A stretch of DNA of 64,000 nucleotides from Mesorhizobium sp. Root554 (lineage in GTDB: Bacteria > Pseudomonadota > Alphaproteobacteria > Rhizobiales > Rhizobiaceae). The notes beneath the pieces are model-generated. The model saw only the letters and a program-made list of their open reading frames with translations, was not told the DNA's origin and ran no database searches. Every line of letters starts with the position of its first letter. The stretch's first letter is position 1. A program made the position numbers and the translations under genes. Of this stretch, positions 53,860-64,000 are shown piece by piece. The stretch lies in the NCBI RefSeq assembly GCF_001427025.1, contig NZ_LMGA01000001.1, positions 3,027,715 through 3,091,714 on the forward strand, given 5' to 3'.

Positions 53860-54744
53860 CTAGGCTCCGGGTTTCATTTCCCGATAGACCACTTCCTGCT
53901 GCGGGAAGGGTATTGAGATACCTTCCATGTCGAACCGTTCCTTGGCGAGCTTGGTGAGGCTGAGCTTGGTGGCGAAGAAATCCGCCGCCGAGGTCCAGTA
54001 TCGCAGCGTGATGCCGACCGAGCTGTCGCCCAGCGTCGACACGAAGGCACTGGCCGCTGGATCAGACCTCACCCGCTTGTCCGCCCTGGCCAGGTCAAGC
54101 AGCGTCTCCTGGGCGTGGTCGATGTTGTCGCTGTAGGCGATGCCGATGACGATGTCGTTGCGCCGAACGCCGTTGCGATTGAAGTTGCGCACCGGCGTGT
54201 TCCACAGCGTTGAATTGGGCGCCAGGATGTAGATGCCGTCCAGCGCCCGCAGCCGGGTGGCGAACAGGCCGATTTCCTCCACCGTTCCCGCCACCGAACC
54301 GATCTCGACATATTCGCCGATGCGGATCGGGCGCAGCGCCAGAAGCATGATGCCGGCGGCAATGTTCTGCAGCGTTCCCTGCAGGGCAAGGCCGATGGCA
54401 AGCCCGATGGCGCCGACCGCGGCGATGATCGACGCCGTCTGCACGCCGAACTGGCCGAGCACCATGATGAAAACGAGGATCAGGATCGCATAGCGGACCA
54501 TCTTGGAAAAGAAGTGCCGCAAGGTGGCGTCGAAGCCGCTGATATGGCCGAGCCCGGCGAAAGTTGAGCGTTCGGCGACACCCGCGAGCAGATAGCCGGC
54601 AACCATGAGAACAATCGCACCGAGGGCGGAAAACGAATAGGAAACAATGAGCGTGCTCAGTTGAGCGAGGCCGGCTTGGATGGTGACAAGGGCACCTTGA
54701 GCATCGATAGCCATGGCGGCGGTCCAGTTAGTCGGTACTTGCAT
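53860..54744 (-). CDS. Small-conductance mechanosensitive channel (MscS family)
   Basis: 294 residues. Three N-terminal membrane segments, then the pore-lining helix ASIIAAVGAIGLAIGLALQGTLQNIAAGIMLL, and the MscS beta domain (RIGEYVEIGSVAGTVEEIGLFATRLR). It opens under membrane tension to release solutes. It is inverted between nadD and rsfS, genes normally adjacent in this order. Confidence 0.92.
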   Translation of the reverse strand: MQVPTNWTAAMAIDAQGALVTIQAGLAQLSTLIVSYSFSALGAIVLMVAGYLLAGVAERSTFAGLGHISGFDATLRHFFSKMVRYAILILVFIMVLGQFGVQTASIIAAVGAIGLAIGLALQGTLQNIAAGIMLLALRPIRIGEYVEIGSVAGTVEEIGLFATRLRALDGIYILAPNSTLWNTPVRNFNRNGVRRNDIVIGIAYSDNIDHAQETLLDLARADKRVRSDPAASAFVSTLGDSSVGITLRYWTSAADFFATKLSLTKLAKERFDMEGISIPFPQQEVVYREMKPGA

Positions 54745-54968
54745 AACCCCGGCGTTTTGCCTCGGTTCCGAACTTTTCCTCCGCCCGGATGCGGGGACCG
54801 GAACGGAACGGCGCCATGGGCGTTGCTGGCACAGCGGAAGGTCCGTCTTGAAACTGCCATGCGACTCTGCCTATCTAGGTGACATCACCTGCGTCGCCTG
54901 GTGATTTGGTTGTTCTTGCTGCGAAAGGAAAGACACTGAGAACAGCACTGCGGAAGAAGGCCGACATC

Positions 54969-55346
54969 ATGCCTTCGCCGGCCGGGATAAGCGTTGCCGA
55001 TGCTTCGTCCCGCGCCATTGAAACAGTCCTTGCCAGTCTGGAAGACTCCAAGGCCGAAAACATCGTCTCGATCGACATTCAGGGAAAATCGACCCTCGGT
55101 GACTACATGGTCATCGCCTCGGGCCGGTCGCACCGCCATGTCGCGGCTGTCGCCGATCATCTTCTCAAGGCGCTCAAGGATGCCGGTCTCGGCACTGCGC
55201 GCGTCGAGGGGCTGGCCAGCGCGGATTGGGTGCTGATCGATTCCGGCGATATCATCGTCCACGTCTTCCGCCCGGAGGTCCGCGAATTCTACAACATCGA
55301 GAAGATGTGGCAGGCGCCGGATCTCGACGACGAGACGATCCACTAG
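54969..55346 (+). CDS. rsfS: Ribosomal silencing factor RsfS
   Basis: 125 residues from ATG 54969 (MPSPAGISVADAS), after GAAGAAGG; a GTG 54879 start would add 30 residues without homology. Core SKAENIVSIDIQGKSTLGDYMVIASGRSHRHV and the end DIIVHVFRPEVREFYNIEKMW are family hallmarks. It binds L14 and blocks subunit joining in stationary phase. Confidence 0.94.
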   Translation: MPSPAGISVADASSRAIETVLASLEDSKAENIVSIDIQGKSTLGDYMVIASGRSHRHVAAVADHLLKALKDAGLGTARVEGLASADWVLIDSGDIIVHVFRPEVREFYNIEKMWQAPDLDDETIH

Positions 55347-55389
55347 TTCGTTCTCGGACGTGCTCGGGCTTCGGCCCGTTGAGGCAGGG

Positions 55390-55872
55390 ATGAAGATTAC
55401 CGTACATGCCGTGGGCCGCATGAAGACCGGCCCCGAGAGAGAGCTCGCCGATCGCTACTTCGAGCGTTTCGCCAGAAGCGGTCCCGGCATCGGGCTCGAA
55501 TTTTCCAATATTGTCGAAATTCCGGAAAGCCGCGCGCAGACTGCAAGTGAGCGCCGGCGTGACGAGGGCAGGGCGTTGCAGTCGCATCTCCAGTCCGGGA
55601 CCGCGCTTGTGCTGCTCGATGAACGCGGGAAGGCTTTCACTTCCGAGGATTTCGCCGGACGGGTCGGCCTGTTGCGGGATGGCGGACGCAAGGAGATGGT
55701 CATTGCCATCGGCGGCGCCGACGGACACGACCAGTCGCTGCGCGACCAGGCGGAGATGACCGTCTCCTTCGGCAGCATGACCTGGCCGCACCAGTTGGTG
55801 CGGGTGATGCTGGCCGAACAGCTTTATCGCGCCGCGACGATCCTTTCGGGCCATCCCTATCACCGCGGCTAG
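55390..55872 (+). CDS. rlmH: 23S rRNA pseudouridine 1915 N3-methyltransferase RlmH
   Basis: 160 residues from ATG 55390. SPOUT methyltransferase: LVLLDERGKAFTSEDFA, IGGADGHD and the C-terminal knot SFGSMTWPHQLVRVMLAEQLYRAATILSGHPYHR. Follows rsfS, the conserved order. Confidence 0.96.
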   Translation: MKITVHAVGRMKTGPERELADRYFERFARSGPGIGLEFSNIVEIPESRAQTASERRRDEGRALQSHLQSGTALVLLDERGKAFTSEDFAGRVGLLRDGGRKEMVIAIGGADGHDQSLRDQAEMTVSFGSMTWPHQLVRVMLAEQLYRAATILSGHPYHRG

Positions 55873-55998
55873 GGCCTCAATCCGGCTGGTTTCCCGACGA
55901 CCGATTCCGATTTTTGCCCCATTGATGCACCAGTGTCGGATGGCCACGGCGATATGGTTGATGCTTCGTTAACGAACCCCCGAATAGAATTGGACCGA

Positions 55999-57324
55999 AT
56001 GGCTGAACGGGTGAAATCGAGCGCGGGTTTCCGGCATGCCCGCCGTGGAATCGCGGCGGCTTTGCTGTCGTCTTTGCTCGTCGGGGTGGCCCATGGACAG
56101 AGCGCCTCTGCCGTCACTCCTGATCCGGACCAGAGCCGGACCGAATATGAGCGCATTTCCAACGAGATCACGCTGTCGGCCGAGCGGCGGGCGAAGCTCG
56201 CGGCCGAGATCGCCACCGTCCGCAAGGACCGCACCTCGATCACGGCGGCGCTCATCCAGTCGGCGAAGACCGAACAGAAGCTCGGCCAGGACATCGAGGA
56301 CATCGGCGCCAAGCTGGAAGGCTTCAAGGGCCAGGAACAGATCATCCGCAAATCCCTGGCCGCCCGGCGCGACGTGCTGGCGGAGGTGCTGGGCGCCCTG
56401 CAGCGCATCGGCCTCAATCCGCCGCCGGCGCTGCTGGTCAAACCCGAAGACGCACTTTCATCGGTGCGCAGCGCCATCCTGCTTGGCGCGGTTGTGCCGG
56501 AGATGCGCCACCAGACCGAAGTGCTCGCGGCCGATCTGGCCGAACTGTCACGCATAACCGCTTCGATCGAATCGGAGCGCGGCAAGCTGACGGCGGCCAT
56601 CGGCGAGCAGGCCGCCGAGAAGCAGAAGCTGACGTTGCTGCTGGAAGCCAAGCGCAAGGCGCAGGCGGAAACCGAACAGGCGCTGGCGCAAGAGCAGCAA
56701 ACGGCGCAGCAACTGGCCGCCAAAGCCGCCAGTCTGAAGGACCTTATCGGCTCGCTGGAGGCGGAGGCCGACAAGACCCGCAAGGCAGCCGACGCCGCGA
56801 GGCGCGAGGCCGAAGCCAGGACCAACAGCGAAGCCGAACTGGCCGCCCTGCCGGTGCCGGAAGCCAATCAGCTGGCCGAATCGGTCCCGTTTTCAGCCCT
56901 GGTCGGGCAGGTCGCGCTGCCGGCGACGGGCATGATGAAGCGGCGATTCGGCGGCAGTGACGGTAACGGCGGCGTGATGCAAGGCGACACGCTCGCGACA
57001 CAATCGAACGCCATCGTCACCGCTCCGGCGGATGGAAATGTTCTTTATGCGGGGCCTTTTCGCTCTTATGGTCAACTCTTGATCCTGGATGCCGGGGGCG
57101 GCTATCATGTCGTTCTGGCGGGGATGAGCAGATTGAATGTCGCGTCCGGCCAATCCGTGCTTGCAGGCGAGCCGGTCGGAGCGATGGGCGAGGCCAGGGT
57201 GGCAAGCACCGCGGCATCGTCGAATGGAAATGTCACGCCGGAACTTTACATAGAGTTCCGCAAGGATGGAAAACCCGTCGATCCGACCCCGTGGTGGGCG
57301 GGCCGCTTTTCTGGAAGGACCTGA
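55999..57324 (+). CDS. envC: EnvC-like murein hydrolase activator
   Basis: 441 residues from ATG 55999. Signal peptide, long coiled coil at about 45-290 (many E/K/A/Q heptads), then a LytM domain. In the LytM part the metal-binding set is incomplete (YHVVLAGM replaces HxH), so it probably activates amidases rather than cutting peptidoglycan. Precedes ctpA, as in other alphaproteobacteria. Confidence 0.92.
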   Translation: MAERVKSSAGFRHARRGIAAALLSSLLVGVAHGQSASAVTPDPDQSRTEYERISNEITLSAERRAKLAAEIATVRKDRTSITAALIQSAKTEQKLGQDIEDIGAKLEGFKGQEQIIRKSLAARRDVLAEVLGALQRIGLNPPPALLVKPEDALSSVRSAILLGAVVPEMRHQTEVLAADLAELSRITASIESERGKLTAAIGEQAAEKQKLTLLLEAKRKAQAETEQALAQEQQTAQQLAAKAASLKDLIGSLEAEADKTRKAADAARREAEARTNSEAELAALPVPEANQLAESVPFSALVGQVALPATGMMKRRFGGSDGNGGVMQGDTLATQSNAIVTAPADGNVLYAGPFRSYGQLLILDAGGGYHVVLAGMSRLNVASGQSVLAGEPVGAMGEARVASTAASSNGNVTPELYIEFRKDGKPVDPTPWWAGRFSGRT

Positions 57325-57325
57325 A

Positions 57326-58651
57326 ATGATGCGGAAAGTGTCGCTCTTGCTTGCCGGTGCGCTGATGGGCGCATCCGCCATGAGCCTTGTCTATGGCGCG
57401 CCCGGCTCCACTGCGAACGCCGCGGGCTCGGAAACCTACAAGCAACTGGCGATTTTCGGCGATATCTTCGAGCGCGTCCGGGCCCAGTATGTGACGCCAC
57501 CCGATGACAAATCGCTCGTCGAGAACGCCATCAACGGTATGCTCACCTCGCTCGATCCGCATTCGTCCTACATGAATGCCGAGGCCGCGCAGGACATGCG
57601 CGTGCAGACGAAGGGCGAATTCGGCGGCCTCGGGATCGAGGTCACCATGGAAAACGATCTCGTCAAGGTCATCACCCCGATCGACGATACGCCGGCCGCC
57701 AAGGCGGGCGTTCTGGCTGGCGACTACATCGCCAAGATCGAAGGCCAGGAAGTCCGGGGCCTTACCCTCAACGATGCCGTCGAGAAGATGCGCGGACCGG
57801 TTTCCACGCCAATCAAGCTTACCATCCTGCGCCAGGGCGCCGACAAGCCGATCGAGATCACCGTGGTGCGCGACATCATCAAGGTCAAGGCGGTGAAGTT
57901 CCGGGTCGATAACAATGTCGGCTACATGAAGATCACCTCGTTCACCGAAAAGACCTATGACGATCTGCAGAACGCCATCAGCACCATCAAGAAGCAGGTG
58001 CCGAACGACAAGCTGAAGGGCTATGTGCTCGACCTGCGGCTCAATCCGGGCGGTCTGCTCGACCAGGCGGTCAGCGTGTCCGACTCGTTCCTCGACCGTG
58101 GCGAGATCGTCTCGACGCGCGGCCGCGACCCGAAGGACGTCACCCGCTTCGACGCCCGCGCCGGAGACGACATAGACGGCAAGCCGCTGGTCGTCCTGGT
58201 CAATGGCGGATCGGCGAGCGCTTCCGAGATCGTCGCCGGTGCGTTGCAGGATTTGCGTCGCGCCACCGTTGTCGGCACGCAGTCGTTCGGCAAGGGCTCG
58301 GTACAGACCATCATCCCGCTCGGCGAAAATGGCGCGCTCAGGCTGACGACGGCGCTCTACTACACGCCGTCGGGCAAATCGATCCAGGGCAAGGGGATCA
58401 CGCCCGACATCAAGGTCGACCAGCCGCTGCCGGAAGAGCTCCAGGGCCGCGACCTGACGCGCGGCGAATCCGATCTCAAGGGCCATATCAAGGGCGCCGA
58501 AGAGAGCGACAAGGGTTCGGGTTCCGCCGCCTATGTGCCGCCGGAACCGAAGGACGACCTGCAACTGATCTATGCCGAGCAGCTGCTGCGCGGCGAAAAG
58601 ACCGATCCGGCCTTCCCTCCCAATCCGGACAAGGCCGTCATGAACCAATAG
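57326..58651 (+). CDS. ctpA: Carboxy-terminal processing protease (S41)
   Basis: 441 residues from ATG 57326 with GGAAGG upstream. Signal peptide, PDZ domain at about 85-165 (GEFGGLGIEV), and the S41 core with catalytic Ser in GSASASEIVAGAL and Lys in FGKGSVQTI. It trims periplasmic proteins near their C-termini. Starts one base after envC. Confidence 0.95.
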   Translation: MMRKVSLLLAGALMGASAMSLVYGAPGSTANAAGSETYKQLAIFGDIFERVRAQYVTPPDDKSLVENAINGMLTSLDPHSSYMNAEAAQDMRVQTKGEFGGLGIEVTMENDLVKVITPIDDTPAAKAGVLAGDYIAKIEGQEVRGLTLNDAVEKMRGPVSTPIKLTILRQGADKPIEITVVRDIIKVKAVKFRVDNNVGYMKITSFTEKTYDDLQNAISTIKKQVPNDKLKGYVLDLRLNPGGLLDQAVSVSDSFLDRGEIVSTRGRDPKDVTRFDARAGDDIDGKPLVVLVNGGSASASEIVAGALQDLRRATVVGTQSFGKGSVQTIIPLGENGALRLTTALYYTPSGKSIQGKGITPDIKVDQPLPEELQGRDLTRGESDLKGHIKGAEESDKGSGSAAYVPPEPKDDLQLIYAEQLLRGEKTDPAFPPNPDKAVMNQ

Positions 58652-58739
58652 GTCTGGCTGTCAGATCACGAGAATGCCATCCTGCCGGGGCCGCGAGGTT
58701 CCGGCAGTTTGATTCGGAAACCGCGGCAGGGGTTGCGGC

Positions 58740-59918
58740 TTGGCTCAGTCCATCAAGGAAATCGAACGCCCGCTGGGGCAAGACAGGCGGCCCGACGTTC
58801 CGGGACGCCGCTTCGGCATGGGCGTGAAGCAGATTGCCGGGCTCGTCGCGATGCTGGTGCTGGTGGGTATTTCCGGCGCCATCGCTCTGCGCGACAAGCC
58901 TTTTCGCAAGGCTGAAGAAATCGCCGCGGTGAAGCCGGCGCCATCACCCGCGTTGCAAACGAAGCCCGAGCCCACCGCTTCCAAACCGGCCGATCCGGCG
59001 CCCCTCGCCGCGGCCAGGCCGGACGGTCCGCAGATCATTCATGTGCAACCCACCGATACTGGTGGGGCAGCGGGCATCACTGTCCGCGATCCATCGGCTC
59101 TCGGCCAGAACCTGGCGACCGCGCATATGCCCGACAGGGCGCTGATCGAAGACAGTGCTACCGGCCCGCTGCCGATCCGCGCCGCTGATGGGCGCAGGCC
59201 GTTCGATGTCTATGCGCGGCCATGGTCGGGCGGACGCGGCGCGAGGGTCGCCATCGTGATCGGCGGGCTTGCCGTTTCGCAAACCGGCACCCAGGCGGCC
59301 ATCGCCAAGCTGCCGGCAGAAGTGACGCTGGCCTTCGCACCACAGGGCAACAGCATCGGGCGCTGGATGCAGGAGGCACGCCGACGCGGCCACGAGATCG
59401 TCATGCAGATCCCGCTGGAGCCGTTCGATTATCCAAACGTCAATCCGGGCCGCAACACGCTGACCGTCGATGCCGACGCAGACGAAAACCTGAAGAATTT
59501 GCGCTGGGCGCTGTCGCGCACCACCAACTACACCGCTGTTATGAATTACATGGGCGCTCGCTTTGCCACCGACGCCGGCGCCATGGAACCGATCATCGCC
59601 GAGCTCGGCAAGCGCGGGCTTGGCTATCTCGATGACGGTTCGACCGCCCGCAGCGTTGCCTCGGAAATTGCGCTCAAGGAAGGCGTGCCGCTGGCGATCG
59701 GCGATACGACCATCGACGCCGTTCAGGATCGCGGGTCGATCCTGAAGAAGCTCGACCAGCTGGAAGCGACGGCCCGCGCCAAGGGCTTCGCCATCGGCAT
59801 TGGCTCGGCTTTCAATGTCACGGTCGACGCCGTAGACGCTTGGGCCGACGAGGCGAAAAAACGCGGCATCGAGATCGTGCCGATCTCGGCGGTCGCGACC
59901 GACCCTCAGCGCCGATAG
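58740..59918 (+). CDS. Divergent polysaccharide deacetylase family protein (YibQ-like)
   Basis: 392 residues from a TTG at 58740; this start keeps the family's PLGQDRRP N-terminus, while ATG 58818 would lose it. One membrane segment near 30-50, a Pro/Ala-rich linker, then the divergent deacetylase domain (VAIVIGGLAVSQTGTQAAIAKLP, QIPLEPFDYPNVNPGRNTL, GYLDDGSTA). It often follows ctpA. The enzymatic activity is unproven. Confidence 0.87.
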   Translation: MAQSIKEIERPLGQDRRPDVPGRRFGMGVKQIAGLVAMLVLVGISGAIALRDKPFRKAEEIAAVKPAPSPALQTKPEPTASKPADPAPLAAARPDGPQIIHVQPTDTGGAAGITVRDPSALGQNLATAHMPDRALIEDSATGPLPIRAADGRRPFDVYARPWSGGRGARVAIVIGGLAVSQTGTQAAIAKLPAEVTLAFAPQGNSIGRWMQEARRRGHEIVMQIPLEPFDYPNVNPGRNTLTVDADADENLKNLRWALSRTTNYTAVMNYMGARFATDAGAMEPIIAELGKRGLGYLDDGSTARSVASEIALKEGVPLAIGDTTIDAVQDRGSILKKLDQLEATARAKGFAIGIGSAFNVTVDAVDAWADEAKKRGIEIVPISAVATDPQRR

Positions 59919-60048
59919 ACTTCCCTTCGCACGGAACCGTGAATGCCGATGCAGGGGCCGCCACGCCGCTGCCCTGTGCATCCTTGCAACAAAGCCCTAT
60001 GTTTAGGCGGAACCAGACCTGCAACAGCCGAGACGGCAGGAGACCGAC

Positions 60049-60453
60049 ATGGACACTCATACCTATCCCGTGACCCGCAGCGACGCCGAATGGCGGGCAA
60101 AGCTTTCGCCGGAGCAATATGCCGTCATGCGCGGCCATGGCACGGAACGGCCGGGAAGCTGTGCCCTGCTCCACGAAAAGCGCGCCGGCACCTTCAAATG
60201 CGCCGGTTGCGATCAGCCGCTGTTCGAATCCAAGCTGAAATTCGAAAGCGGCACCGGCTGGCCGAGCTTCAACGATCCGGTCCCCGGCTCGATCGAAACC
60301 ACCGTCGACCGTTCATATGGGATGACGCGCACCGAGGTTCACTGTGCCACCTGTGGCAGCCATCTCGGCCATGTGTTCGAGGATGGCCCGCCGCCCACCG
60401 GCCTGCGCTATTGCATCAACGGCGTGGCGCTGGAGTTCGATCCGGCGGCCTGA
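60049..60453 (+). CDS. msrB: Peptide-methionine (R)-S-oxide reductase
   Basis: 134 residues. Zinc-binding pairs CAGC and CATC, the core FESGTGWPSFNDP, and catalytic Cys in RYCINGVAL. It repairs R-form methionine sulfoxide. Single gene before metH. Confidence 0.96.
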   Translation: MDTHTYPVTRSDAEWRAKLSPEQYAVMRGHGTERPGSCALLHEKRAGTFKCAGCDQPLFESKLKFESGTGWPSFNDPVPGSIETTVDRSYGMTRTEVHCATCGSHLGHVFEDGPPPTGLRYCINGVALEFDPAA

Positions 60454-60605
60454 CCTGAGGCAAGTTGAAGCGCCGGTTTCGTCGGCGCTCGATGCCCTCC
60501 ACTATAAACCGACTGTCCGGTGGGAGCCCGCCGCCGTCCACCGGCGGAGCTGTCCTGCGATCGATCCAGGCCTTGGAATGCAAAAGAGCGACTATTGTAT
60601 GTTGA

Positions 60606-60632
60606 CATAAAGATGTCTTTATATGACTTAGA
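60606..60632. promoter_or_regulatory. Palindrome upstream of metH, candidate SahR operator
   Basis: ATAAAGA and TCTTTAT, separated by two bases (about 60609-60624), form a perfect 7-bp dyad. ArsR-family SahR regulators of alphaproteobacteria are reported to bind ATAAAGATATCTTTAT-like sites at methionine-cycle genes. It lies about 40 bp before the metH start. Confidence 0.6.
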
Positions 60633-60661
60633 GTCGTTTGCAGAACAATGGGTGTCGCGAT

Positions 60662-64000
<3,339 letters not shown>

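Noticed and set aside
60454..60650. A cobalamin or SAM riboswitch before metH.
   Set aside because: The gap is short, I found no B12-box-like or SAM-riboswitch-like core, and the dyad operator explains the region better.

Overview
The window looks like chromosome of a GC-rich alphaproteobacterium of the Rhizobiales, most likely Mesorhizobium-like (Phyllobacteriaceae). This rests on gene content and order: phaA-phaB next to a divergent phaR, ribosomal protein L21 with a long C-terminal extension next to L27, the obg-proB-proA-nadD-rsfS-rlmH-envC-ctpA series, a RIME-like intergenic element, and B12-dependent metH. The genus is inferred, not proven.

Region 1 (1 to about 28,570) is accessory. 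It encodes two intertwined programmes. The first is a hybrid lipid/polyketide/non-ribosomal peptide pathway: a fatty acyl-AMP ligase fused to an ACP, a stand-alone ketosynthase, an ACP-KS polyketide synthase that runs off the left edge, a free acyltransferase, a Sfp-type phosphopantetheinyl transferase, a one-module NRPS (heterocyclisation-type domain, cysteine-coded adenylation domain, PCP, thioesterase), a flavin monooxygenase with a free PCP, a luciferase-like (MupA/Atu3671-type) monooxygenase, a second ketosynthase with altered catalytic residues, and an MFS transporter. The second is uptake and catabolism of an L-fucose-like sugar: a ribose/xylose-class ABC transporter, a YiiL/RhaM-type mutarotase, an aldo/keto reductase, a UxaA-type dehydratase, an SDR dehydrogenase, a FAH-family diketo-acid hydrolase, a GntR/FCD regulator, and a family 2 glycosyltransferase within the catabolic operon. 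The two programmes are interleaved. The luciferase-like monooxygenase and second ketosynthase lie directly behind the sugar-binding protein gene. Seven copies of one AT-rich operator (core CTAATATAATAG, extended TTACACTAATATAATAG) sit upstream of nearly every transcription unit of the region, biosynthetic and catabolic alike. The simplest reading is one sugar-responsive GntR regulon that makes and exports a modified lipo-thiazoline-like product. This is the most interesting system in the window.

Region 1 ends at a tRNA-Ala(CGC) gene whose 3' end faces the accessory DNA. A truncated 2Fe-2S oxidoreductase fragment abuts it, which suggests an integration or rearrangement boundary.

Region 2 (28,650 to 64,000) is ordinary chromosome: YggT/YggU, inorganic pyrophosphatase, TPM/LemA proteins, pyridoxal kinase, beta carbonic anhydrase, M3 oligopeptidase, the PHB genes, M19 dipeptidase, tRNA-Ser(CGA), L21/L27, Obg, proline biosynthesis, a RelBE/ParDE-like toxin-antitoxin pair and a MscS channel placed within the proA-nadD-rsfS series, the envelope genes envC/ctpA/divergent deacetylase, msrB, and metH, which runs off the right edge. 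It also holds a collapsed malonyl-CoA synthetase pseudogene, a RIME-like element, several terminators, and candidate PhaR and SahR operators.
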